The position numbers and the translations under genes were made by a program. From Actinomycetes bacterium (GTDB lineage Bacteria > Actinomycetota > Acidimicrobiia > Acidimicrobiales > RAAP-2): a stretch of 9,044 nucleotides of DNA. The stretch lies in contig JANXTQ010000089.1 in assembly GCA_025352305.1 (NCBI GenBank), forward strand, positions 1-9,044. Direction: 5' to 3'. How positions within the stretch are numbered: the first letter of the stretch is position 1; the number at the start of each line of letters is the position of its first letter. Positions 1 through 6,029 of this stretch are shown one piece after another. The notes beneath the pieces were generated by a model. The model had not been told where the DNA came from and made no database searches. It saw only the letters and a list, made by a program, of their open reading frames with translations.

Positions 1-24
1 CCGATCTTTTGTCACGCGGGGCAA
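1..24 (-). CDS. recA: Probable recA (first 8 codons only, runs off the left edge)
   Basis: Only the N-terminus is present. From a TTG at 24-22 the reading frame gives MPRVTKDR with no stop before the edge. The TTG has a good Shine-Dalgarno (AAGGAG, 38-33) eight bases upstream; a GTG three codons later (15-13) is an alternative start but lies 17 bases from that site. Actinobacterial RecA proteins typically begin with a short variable stretch followed by DREKAL, and the visible TKDR fits that. Two context signs agree: a perfect LexA operator about 50 bases upstream, and cinA further upstream in the same direction, a common recA neighbour. RecA is the DNA recombinase and the co-protease that triggers LexA self-cleavage. 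The identity is inferred from context plus a few residues; another SOS gene remains possible. Confidence 0.6.
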
Positions 25-25
25 C

Positions 26-52
26 TTAGAGACTCCTTGTGACATCGTTCAT
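26..52 (-). CDS. Possible 8-codon leader ORF before recA
   Basis: On the minus strand an ATG (52-50) sits five bases after a strong GGAGG ribosome site (62-58). It opens an ORF encoding MNDVTRSL and ending in TAA at 28-26. The TAA is one base before the TTG of the probable recA, and the AAGGAG used by recA lies inside this ORF. Such an arrangement could couple or gate recA translation. It is too short to judge by coding statistics, so this is a positional inference only. Confidence 0.3.
   Translation of the reverse strand: MNDVTRSL
33..38 (-). promoter_or_regulatory. Ribosome binding site for probable recA
   Basis: AAGGAG on the minus strand, eight bases upstream of the TTG at 24. It favours this TTG over the GTG at 15 as the start. 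Confidence 0.5.
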
Positions 53-75
53 TTCCGCCTCCGTACACCGTACTA

Positions 76-89
76 CGAACAAGTGTTCG
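76..89. promoter_or_regulatory. LexA operator (SOS box)
   Basis: CGAACAAGTGTTCG is an exact match to the actinobacterial/Gram-positive LexA consensus CGAACRNRYGTTYG. The palindrome extends one base further each side (75-90). It lies 51 bases upstream of the probable recA start and downstream of the DDN gene, so it most likely represses a dedicated recA promoter. A TANNNT hexamer (TACGGT, 72-67 on the minus strand) just downstream could be the -10 element, although no convincing -35 is seen. That would place the operator over the promoter spacer. Confidence 0.85.
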
Positions 90-119
90 TATGGTGGATT
101 CTTTGAGAAACTTTGAGGG

Positions 120-135
120 CGAGCCCGGCGGCTCG
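120..135 (-). terminator. Small GC-rich stem-loop downstream of the DDN gene
   Basis: Inverted repeat CGAGCC / GGCTCG with a four-base loop, 49 bases after the stop codon of the DDN gene. There is no T-tract on the minus strand, only a few T-rich bases further on, so it would be a weak or atypical terminator. It may instead be a processing or incidental structure. Confidence 0.25.
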
Positions 136-183
136 TGAAAGGTCCCGCTCGTCGTTTCGCTCATGGCCCTCAACGGTCGCGAA

Positions 184-621
184 TTAACCGATGGGCTCCA
201 AAATGAATAACGGAATCTCTCGCTCCGTGTTGCGCTGATAATCGGCGTAGTTGGGAAACGCCGCGACCGCTCGCTGCCACCACTCTGAGCGCTCATCACC
301 CTCGAGTAACCGCGCTCGACGATCGCTCAGAGTGGCGCCGTCGCGCAGTTCGCACACGGGATTCGCCAAAAGATTGAAGTACCACACCGGGTGATCGGCA
401 GCTCCGCCCTTGCTCGCGACCGCCACGTAGTTTCCTTCGTGCTCCACGCGCATGAGTGGGGTTTTGCGAATCATTCCCGACTTGGCGCCCCGGTTGGTCA
501 CAATGATGACCGGCAGTCCCATGATCTCATTACCTTCAGCGCCGTTCGTGCGCTCGTAGAGCTCGACCTGGTTTCTCACCCACTCGCTCGAGCTCGCTTC
601 GTACTGTCCGCTCAGTCCCAT
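184..621 (-). CDS. DDN-family F420H2-dependent nitroreductase/quinone reductase
   Basis: A 145-residue protein of the deazaflavin (F420)-dependent oxidoreductase family (DDN / nitroreductase PF04075). The family uses F420H2 to reduce quinones, nitro compounds or enoyl systems, and its best-known member activates nitroimidazole prodrugs in Mycobacterium tuberculosis. Visible family signatures are the N-terminal LSGQYEAS..WVRNQVELYE helix (about 3-23), the cofactor-binding strand region RGAKSGMIRKTPLMRVEHEG (44-63), HPVWYFNL (77-84), and a C-terminal WW...FPNYADYQ...REIPLFILEP stretch (114-143). The length is typical for the family. The frame stays open upstream, but the ATG at 621 is chosen because it starts the conserved region and overlaps the stop of the preceding gene (TAATG). 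The physiological substrate cannot be read from sequence. No signal peptide is visible. Confidence 0.88.
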   Translation of the reverse strand: MGLSGQYEASSSEWVRNQVELYERTNGAEGNEIMGLPVIIVTNRGAKSGMIRKTPLMRVEHEGNYVAVASKGGAADHPVWYFNLLANPVCELRDGATLSDRRARLLEGDERSEWWQRAVAAFPNYADYQRNTEREIPLFILEPIG

Positions 622-1850
622 TAGTCCACCAACGATCCGTAGACCAACTGGGCCAAGTCGCGGCGAATTGGATAGGTGCTGCTCGGCAACAGTTGGGTAT
701 AAAAGCCAACGGTCAACTCTTCGACCGGATCGACCCAAAAGATGGTTGATGCGGCCCCGCCCCATTGGTAGGTGCCTTCAGACATGAGACTCTTGTTCTT
801 TCGGCGATCGGTGACGACGGAAAATCCGAGACCGAATCCGACTCCGGCCTGACCGTCTTCGGAAAACGAATCCACCGCGGTGTCCTTTAGATCGGCGTCG
901 TTGGCGAGATGATTCTCCGTCATTAGCGCCAAAGTGCGGTCCGAGATGAGTCGCACCCCGTCGAGTTCGCCGCCGTTTAGAAGCATCGTCATGAATCGGT
1001 TGTAGTCGTAAGCCGTGGACAGCAGTCCCCCACCTCCGCCGTGCCAACTGGGAAAGTGAGTGGCCCCGCGAGCCATGTCGGTCGCCGCAATGGAGTCGCG
1101 CTTCGCCGGCACGTAGAGCATGGCGAGTCGGTCCAACTTCTCTTCGGGACAGAACCATTCGGTGTCACTCATCCCGAGCGGATCAAAGATCCGCTCCTTC
1201 ATGAAATCTTGAAGGCTCTGGCCACTCCAGATTTCAATGAGCCGTCCGAGAACATCGGTCGAGTGCGAGTAGTTCCAGCCGGAACCGGGTTGAAAGCGCA
1301 GTGGACTGGAACACCAGTCGTCGACAACGGTTTCTAACGTGGCGCCCTTGGGCGAGCCAAAGTCGTAGCCCTTCGCCCGGTAGATGGCGTCGGTCGGGTG
1401 ACAGTACTGAAATCCGTAGGTGAGCCCGCTGGTGTGACTGAGTAAATGGTGAACGCGAACCGGTTCTGTGGCCGGCACGGTCTTGGGCGCGGTCGGTAAC
1501 CCGCTGACGTACACGTTGGGTGATCGAAGTGAGTCAATCCATTTTCCGGCCGGACTGTTGAGGTCAAATTTGCCCTCTTCGTAGAGCATCATCGCGGCAA
1601 TGGACGTAATGGGCTTGGTCATGGAGTAAATACGCCAGATGGTGTTGTCCGCTACGTCTAGTCCCGCATCGCGGTCGCGGTGACCGTGCTGTTCGCTCCA
1701 GATCACTCGACCACTGCGCGCCACGGTGATCTGCCAACCGGGAAGTCGTCGATCCGATACGTAGTTTTCAAAGTGCGTGCGCACACGCTCTAAGCGAACG
1801 GGGTCCATTCCGAACTCGCTCGCCTCGCCCTGCAGTTCCAAAGTACCCAC
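621..1850 (-). CDS. Serine hydrolase of the class C beta-lactamase / family VIII esterase group
   Basis: A 409-residue member of the beta-lactamase-related serine hydrolase family (PF00144), which includes class C beta-lactamases, DD-peptidases, family VIII carboxylesterases and 6-aminohexanoate hydrolases. The nucleophile motif SxxK is SMTK at 76-79. The tyrosine motif is YSHS (194-197) in place of the YxN of true AmpC, and a WGG motif (363-365) stands where KTG would be. These replacements point to an esterase-like or unknown hydrolase rather than a resistance enzyme. A Gly-rich HGGGGGLLST segment (270-279) is typical of the family. There is no signal peptide or lipobox, so it is probably cytoplasmic. 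The GTG start at 1850 has an AAGGGG ribosome site six bases upstream (1857-1862). Its stop overlaps the DDN start by one base, indicating coupled translation. The substrate is unknown. Confidence 0.85.
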   Translation of the reverse strand: MGTLELQGEASEFGMDPVRLERVRTHFENYVSDRRLPGWQITVARSGRVIWSEQHGHRDRDAGLDVADNTIWRIYSMTKPITSIAAMMLYEEGKFDLNSPAGKWIDSLRSPNVYVSGLPTAPKTVPATEPVRVHHLLSHTSGLTYGFQYCHPTDAIYRAKGYDFGSPKGATLETVVDDWCSSPLRFQPGSGWNYSHSTDVLGRLIEIWSGQSLQDFMKERIFDPLGMSDTEWFCPEEKLDRLAMLYVPAKRDSIAATDMARGATHFPSWHGGGGGLLSTAYDYNRFMTMLLNGGELDGVRLISDRTLALMTENHLANDADLKDTAVDSFSEDGQAGVGFGLGFSVVTDRRKNKSLMSEGTYQWGGAASTIFWVDPVEELTVGFYTQLLPSSTYPIRRDLAQLVYGSLVD

Positions 1851-1881
1851 CGTTTTCCCCTTGCGCCGTCGTCGGCTGAGA

Positions 1882-2733
1882 CTATCTCGTTGGGCTGAGG
1901 CGACTCGGCCAGCCCATCAGCCAGCCTTCTTCGCTCTGAACGACGTGTTGTTCGTGCGAAGAGAGCTTGTGGAACAGGACCTCGCCGCTCAGGGGTTCGC
2001 TCTCGCGCAGTTGACGCCTCGCCCACTTCACCGCCGCTCGAACTTGTCGTTGGTCCTTGACGGCACCCGCTTCGTGGCGCCACTCGAGCAGCGAGAAAAA
2101 GTACTCCGCGACCACCACCTTTGACGTCGGCGGTTCGAAGGGCCAAATTGAAATGTCCACTCCCCTCTCGCGTAGTCGTTCGAAGAGAAACTGAGCCATC
2201 AGCGACTGACTACCAACGGCGCCCACTCCGCACAGTTGAACCGGAGACTTTATGACCCCTCCAACGTGATGCTCGATGATGCGCATGGCGGAAAACGGCC
2301 TCGGATCGAGTGCGCTCGGAACCTTTTTGGTCATGGCGAGATGTGCGTAGCGCTGCGTCGCGGGATGTCCCCAGAACAGGGCCGCATGCGAGCGACGATT
2401 CAGCTCGTTGGCGACCTCAAAACGATTGTTGCGATTGCGCTCATCGTCCATCAGTAGTTCACTCAACAGGCCCACCAGCCCGCTACGGCCGCTGACGCCG
2501 AGCGCCTTGGCCATGCCGCTCGGCCAACCGAGCGCCACGTCGATCACGACGAGCGTGCGCCCCTCACGAGTGGCTTGGCGCTCGATCAGTCGCGACAGTT
2601 CGCTGCGCGTTGCGAGGTTGGACGTGCGTATTGGCCCATCGAGTTCGCCGAGGCCGGTCCAAATGGAGTTTTCGCCACGCGTCGGCACACTCGCAGCCGA
2701 AAAGTCAATCGCGAGGATTCGCGAGAAGCTCAC
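1882..2733 (-). CDS. Conserved unknown protein, RNase H-fold / DUF429-like
   Basis: I do not recognise this 283-residue protein by name. It opens with a beta-strand ending in an acidic residue (ILAIDFSAA, D10), then PTRGENSIWTG. A second strand with an acidic residue follows (LVVIDVALGWPSGMA, D65), then a basic NNRFEVANELNRRSH stretch (102-116), a later acidic strand (VVVAEYF, E210) and a C-terminal SEEGWLMGWP (268-276). This order of acidic strands and the EGW tail resemble DUF429-type predicted nucleases with an RNase H fold, but the assignment is by eye. The GTG start at 2733 overlaps the cinA stop by four bases (GTGA) with no good Shine-Dalgarno, so translation is probably coupled to cinA. 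Its place between cinA and the probable recA would suit a role linked to nucleic acids, which is inference only. Confidence 0.6.
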   Translation of the reverse strand: MSFSRILAIDFSAASVPTRGENSIWTGLGELDGPIRTSNLATRSELSRLIERQATREGRTLVVIDVALGWPSGMAKALGVSGRSGLVGLLSELLMDDERNRNNRFEVANELNRRSHAALFWGHPATQRYAHLAMTKKVPSALDPRPFSAMRIIEHHVGGVIKSPVQLCGVGAVGSQSLMAQFLFERLRERGVDISIWPFEPPTSKVVVAEYFFSLLEWRHEAGAVKDQRQVRAAVKWARRQLRESEPLSGEVLFHKLSSHEQHVVQSEEGWLMGWPSRLSPTR

Positions 2734-3989
2734 AACGAGCGATCGAGCGCCCGTCGCAGAACGTCCAAGGCACTGATCGCGCTGTAGGCGCGAACGCGCG
2801 GGCGATCGCCCGGCAGTCGCAGTGACGCGTGTTCAGTGACACCGCGTATATCGAGGCCCACGAATACGGTGCCCGGTTCGTGACCGTCTTGGGGGTCGGG
2901 TCCCGCCACTCCCGTCACCGAAAGTCCCACGTCGGCGCCCAGTGCGCGACGAACGCCGCTGGCCATGGCCACGGCTGCCTCAATCGAGACAACGGGACCT
3001 TCGGGTACCGAGAGAAGGTCGTACTTGACCTGCGACGAATAGGACACCACCGCGCCGCGGTACCAGGTTGAGGCACCAACCACGTTGACTAATCGACTGG
3101 AAATCAGTCCGCCGGTCAGTGATTCGGCCAACGCCAAGCTGAGTCCCGCCTCGCTGAGTCGCGTCGCGACGGCGTCTTCCATCGTGTCCTCGTCGGTGGC
3201 AAAAATGATGTCGCCGAGTTTCTCGGTGATGATGCGTCGAGCGATGAGTTCCTCAGAAGCCAACAGTTCGAGCGCGTGAGCGTCGTCACTACCGCGAGCG
3301 GTGAGGCGGACCTTTATGCCTTCAATGCCCGAAGCGAGAAAGGCAATAGTCATTGCGCCGTGTTCGCCTAACTCGTCGAATCGTTCGCCGAGTGCTTCAG
3401 CCAAGCCGGACTCACTCGCGCCCCAGGTCTTTAGAACACGACTCTTAATCACGGAGGAGTTTCCGGCCGCTCGCTCACGTTCCAACAGATCCGGGAGTAT
3501 CGCGCGTTCAAACATTTCCGTCATCTCGTAGGGAACGCCCGGAGCTGCGTAGATGACTTTGTTGCCGAGCGGACAGATCAGTCCGGGTGCGGTCCCTCGT
3601 CGCTGCGAAATGATGCTGGCGCCGTGCGGCACATCGGCTTGGAGCAGATTGTTCTGCGGCATGGTGCGTGAGCGCGACGAGAACATCGACTCAATGACCG
3701 TGACAATCGCCTCGTCGCGTACGAGGTCAACGTTCATCACTTCAGCCAGCGCGGCGCGGGTGATGTCGTCCTGCGTCGGACCCAGACCACCACAGACGAT
3801 CAGTGCGTCGCTGCGCGCGAGCGCAGTCCTAAAAACCTGCACCATGCGTTCGTGATTATCACCCACGTGTTGGTGGTAGTGCGACGCAATGCCGTTGGCT
3901 GCCAGCTGCTCACCGAGCCACTGCGAGTTGGTGTCGGCGATCTGTCCGAGTAGCAGTTCGGTGCCGACCGCTACGACCTCTACTCTCAC
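2730..3989 (-). CDS. cinA: CinA, competence/damage-inducible protein with NMN deamidase domain
   Basis: A 419-residue CinA of full family length. The N-terminal MoaB/MogA-like (molybdopterin-binding fold) domain carries VEVVAVGTELLLGQ at about 3-16 and the signature GGLGPTQDD at 67-75. In CinA proteins this domain is associated with ADP-ribose pyrophosphatase-type activity. A linker/KH-like region follows. The C-terminal CinA domain has AESLTGG (288-294), SYSSQVK (about 316-322) and SVTGVAGPDP (357-366) followed by GTVFVGL; it deamidates nicotinamide mononucleotide to nicotinate mononucleotide in pyridine nucleotide recycling. The frame extends upstream to 4217, but the GTG at 3989 is chosen because homologous sequence begins there and it forms a GTGA overlap with the pgsA stop. 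No Shine-Dalgarno is seen, consistent with coupling. The pgsA-cinA-recA order is widespread in Gram-positive bacteria. Confidence 0.95.
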   Translation of the reverse strand: MRVEVVAVGTELLLGQIADTNSQWLGEQLAANGIASHYHQHVGDNHERMVQVFRTALARSDALIVCGGLGPTQDDITRAALAEVMNVDLVRDEAIVTVIESMFSSRSRTMPQNNLLQADVPHGASIISQRRGTAPGLICPLGNKVIYAAPGVPYEMTEMFERAILPDLLERERAAGNSSVIKSRVLKTWGASESGLAEALGERFDELGEHGAMTIAFLASGIEGIKVRLTARGSDDAHALELLASEELIARRIITEKLGDIIFATDEDTMEDAVATRLSEAGLSLALAESLTGGLISSRLVNVVGASTWYRGAVVSYSSQVKYDLLSVPEGPVVSIEAAVAMASGVRRALGADVGLSVTGVAGPDPQDGHEPGTVFVGLDIRGVTEHASLRLPGDRPRVRAYSAISALDVLRRALDRSL

Positions 3990-4543
3990 GCGCGTCTCGC
4001 GCGTGAACCGTCGTAGTAGTACTGCCACCCGGTGTAGAGCGTGAGGGCCACCGCAATCCAAATCGTTGCAACCTGCAGCCAGTGCTGATGCGCCGTCCAC
4101 GGCAAAACACAAAAGGCAATTGCCAGATCTTGAACCATGGTTTTGATCTTCGGCAGTTTGCGCGCCGGAATAGAAACCCCGTCGCGGCTCTTCACGCTGC
4201 GATACCAGGTCATCCACGCTTCGCGCGCCGTAATAATCACGACGGGGTAGATCGACATGCGGTGCGTGGCGACCAGAGTAAACAGCGAGCCGAGCACGAC
4301 AACCTTGTCGGCCAGCGGATCAAGAAATGCGCCGGAGGTCGTTGTTCCCTGGCGACGCGCAACAATGCCGTCGAAGTAGTCCGAAAAAGCGGCGACCGCA
4401 CCGACGCCAGCGGTCCACCACGACGCACCGCGCGACACAATCAACCAGATAAACACCGGTGTGACGAGCAATCGAAATGCGGTGAGCAGATTCGCGGGAG
4501 TTAGAAGGGCGCTCTCGCCGTAGGTGTGTTGCGACGTACTCAC
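3986..4543 (-). CDS. pgsA: CDP-diacylglycerol-glycerol-3-phosphate 3-phosphatidyltransferase (PgsA-like)
   Basis: A 185-residue integral membrane CDP-alcohol phosphatidyltransferase. It is expected to make phosphatidylglycerol-phosphate from CDP-diacylglycerol and glycerol-3-phosphate, the first committed step to phosphatidylglycerol and cardiolipin. The catalytic signature is present as D55-YF-D58-G59-IV-A62-R63, then G71, D75 and D79. The gap between AR and G is seven residues, one shorter than the usual eight. Hydrophobic segments are visible near 18-37, 42-54, 81-93, 97-105 and 145-175. N-terminal PANLLTAFRLLVTP is typical. The GTG start at 4543 overlaps the rimO stop (GTGA), with GGAGG ten bases upstream. 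The rimO-pgsA-cinA context supports PgsA, but related family members that use other head groups cannot be excluded. Confidence 0.9.
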   Translation of the reverse strand: MSTSQHTYGESALLTPANLLTAFRLLVTPVFIWLIVSRGASWWTAGVGAVAAFSDYFDGIVARRQGTTTSGAFLDPLADKVVVLGSLFTLVATHRMSIYPVVIITAREAWMTWYRSVKSRDGVSIPARKLPKIKTMVQDLAIAFCVLPWTAHQHWLQVATIWIAVALTLYTGWQYYYDGSRARRA

Positions 4544-5838
4544 GCGGGTACCGCCTCCAGATCTGTGCCGTGACTGGCCGTCACCACACAGTCAACCAAT
4601 GATCCGACCTCGAGTGAGGGATTAATTCGGATGATGCCGTCAATTTCGGGACATTCGTGCACACTTCGTCCGACTCCGGGCGAATCGACCAGCACCCGCT
4701 GGGTAGAGCCGACGAGGTCGTCACGGCGCCGGGCGGTGATGGCGTCTTGGATCTCACTGACTTCACGCATGCGCTCGAGAGCCAGTTCGCGAGGGATCTG
4801 CTCGGCAATACTGCCGGCATACGTGCCCTCTTCGGCCGAGTAGGTAAAGAACCCCGCCCAGTCCAGTTGCGCCGCCTCAATGAACTCAATTAGCGAGCGC
4901 TGATCGTCCTCGGTCTCGCCGGGGTAGCCGAGAATGAAGGAACTACGAAAAGTGGACGTTGGCTCCGCCGCGCGAATCGCTCCCATTCTCTCCAAGAACC
5001 GATCTCCGTCGCCCCATCGCTTCATCGCTCTAAGAAGTGGTCGTGACGAGTGCTGCAAGGAGAGGTCGAAGTAGGGAACGCCAGTAGAGAGAATCGTCTC
5101 AATCAGTTCGCTGGTAAGTCCCGACGGATACAGGTAGAGCAAACGCACCCGTTCGATTTCGCTGCTCAAAGTTCGAGTTAGTTCGATAAGGGGTTGGCGG
5201 CCACCGTCGTCGAGCACTTCGAGTGCTTCACCGAGGCGGGCACGTCGCCGGTCATTGCCCCAACTCGCGAGGTCTTGGGCTATGAGCACGAGTTCTTTGA
5301 CTCCGCCCGCGGCCAGTGCACGAGCTTCGCTCAAGATCTCCTCAGTCGAACGTGAGCGTTGATCACCGCGGAAGGTCGGAATCGCGCAGAAGCCGCATCG
5401 ACGATCGCAGCCTTCGGCGATCTTCACGTACGCCCACGGCACCGAAGTGGCCGGTCGAGGAAGATTGAGTAGATCGAACTCCGGCACGCGGCGTTTGGTT
5501 GGAGCACCTACTGGCGTTGACACGGTCAGACTCTGGCCAAATCCCGCGACCGAGTCGACCTCGGGCAGGGCCGCCGCGAGTTCGTCGCCGTATCGCTCGG
5601 CCATACAACCGGTGACAACGAGACGAGCACCTTTTAATTTTCGATCAGCCAGTTCGAGGACCGTCTCGATGGACTCTTCACGGGCAGCTTCAATAAAAGC
5701 GCAGGTGTTAACGATCACTAGGTCGGCTGACTCGGCCGAAGCCGCCGCTTCGTAGCCCTGGGAAATAAGCAGTCCCGTCAGCTTGTCCGAGTCAACGTGG
5801 TTCTTCGGACAGCCCAAGGTCTCTATCCAGTACTGCAA
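4540..5838 (-). CDS. rimO: RimO, ribosomal protein S12 methylthiotransferase
   Basis: A 432-residue radical SAM methylthiotransferase that adds a methylthio group to a conserved aspartate of ribosomal protein S12. The N-terminal UPF0004 domain has TLGCPKNHVDSD, the RimO-type signature that separates it from tRNA-modifying MiaB, with cluster cysteines C10, C46 and C78. The radical SAM domain has GCDRRCGFC with C144, C148 and C151 holding the 4Fe-4S cluster. Later landmarks are LIAQDLASWG (about 186-195), LLYLYPSG (234-241), DLSLQHSS, and a C-terminal TRAM domain (about 370-430). The TTG start at 5838 is supported by an AAGGAG five bases upstream and by alignment of the first strand. It lies 51 bases downstream of tRNA-Ser and is coupled to pgsA by GTGA. 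Confidence 0.95.
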   Translation of the reverse strand: MQYWIETLGCPKNHVDSDKLTGLLISQGYEAAASAESADLVIVNTCAFIEAAREESIETVLELADRKLKGARLVVTGCMAERYGDELAAALPEVDSVAGFGQSLTVSTPVGAPTKRRVPEFDLLNLPRPATSVPWAYVKIAEGCDRRCGFCAIPTFRGDQRSRSTEEILSEARALAAGGVKELVLIAQDLASWGNDRRRARLGEALEVLDDGGRQPLIELTRTLSSEIERVRLLYLYPSGLTSELIETILSTGVPYFDLSLQHSSRPLLRAMKRWGDGDRFLERMGAIRAAEPTSTFRSSFILGYPGETEDDQRSLIEFIEAAQLDWAGFFTYSAEEGTYAGSIAEQIPRELALERMREVSEIQDAITARRRDDLVGSTQRVLVDSPGVGRSVHECPEIDGIIRINPSLEVGSLVDCVVTASHGTDLEAVPA

Positions 5839-5843
5839 CGTTG

Positions 5844-5849
5844 CTCCTT
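5844..5849 (-). promoter_or_regulatory. Ribosome binding site deciding the TTG start of rimO
   Basis: AAGGAG on the minus strand, five bases upstream of the TTG at 5838. No ATG or GTG in frame nearby has comparable support. Confidence 0.75.
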
Positions 5850-5860
5850 GGACGATGGTG

Positions 5861-5886
5861 CCGACGAGGCGAGTTCGCTTCGTCGG
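5861..5886 (-). terminator. Strong hairpin between tRNA-Ser and rimO, no U-tract
   Basis: A near-perfect inverted repeat. CCGACGAGGCGA pairs with TCGCTTCGTCGG, with only one G-T pair and a tiny loop. It starts three bases after the CCA of the tRNA. The bases that follow on the minus strand (CACCATCGTCC) contain no U-run, so this is not a classical intrinsic terminator. It may set the 3' processing point of the tRNA, protect the 5' end of a cleaved rimO mRNA, or terminate in the U-less manner proposed for some actinobacteria. Confidence 0.5.
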
Positions 5887-5887
5887 A

Positions 5888-5981
<94 letters not shown>

Positions 5982-5992
5982 TGGCCCCTCCG

Positions 5993-6009
5993 ATCACATT
6001 TGAATCACA
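5993..6009. repeat. Short direct repeat in the tRNA-integrase gap
   Basis: ATCACA occurs at 5993-5998 and again at 6004-6009, an 11-base period that places both on the same helix face. A related AATCACGATT occurs just after the integrase stop (7202-7211). These could be arm-type sites for the integrase or excisionase, or operator half-sites. They are short and may be chance. Confidence 0.3.
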
Positions 6010-6017
6010 ATTTCTTG

Positions 6018-6023
6018 TAGATT
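6018..6023 (+). promoter_or_regulatory. Candidate -10 element for a leaderless integrase transcript
   Basis: TAGATT matches the actinobacterial TANNNT consensus. It ends six bases before the GTG at 6030, so transcription would begin at or next to the start codon. No Shine-Dalgarno precedes the GTG, which fits a leaderless mRNA. No clear -35 is seen. On the opposite strand an overlapping TAATCT (6024-6019) could serve the tRNA. Confidence 0.35.
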
Positions 6024-6029
6024 ACCCAC

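Noticed and set aside
12..299. 95-residue open frame on the minus strand over the recA control region
   Set aside because: It overlaps the end of the DDN gene, runs through the LexA operator and leader, and shows no recognisable domain.
184..765. Longer 193-residue reading of the DDN gene starting at 765
   Set aside because: The first 48 residues lack family similarity and overlap the upstream hydrolase in another frame. The ATG at 621 begins the conserved part and overlaps the hydrolase stop.
1777..2146. Open frames on both strands across the end of the unknown gene and start of the hydrolase
   Set aside because: Arg/Pro/Ser-rich shadows of the real genes with no family features.
2730..4217. 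Longer 495-residue reading of cinA starting at 4217
   Set aside because: The extra 76 residues overlap pgsA out of frame, and CinA homology begins at the GTG at 3989.
3553..4504. Plus-strand open frames of 100 and 140 residues opposite cinA and pgsA
   Set aside because: Antisense to two strongly conserved genes; composition is typical of shadow frames.
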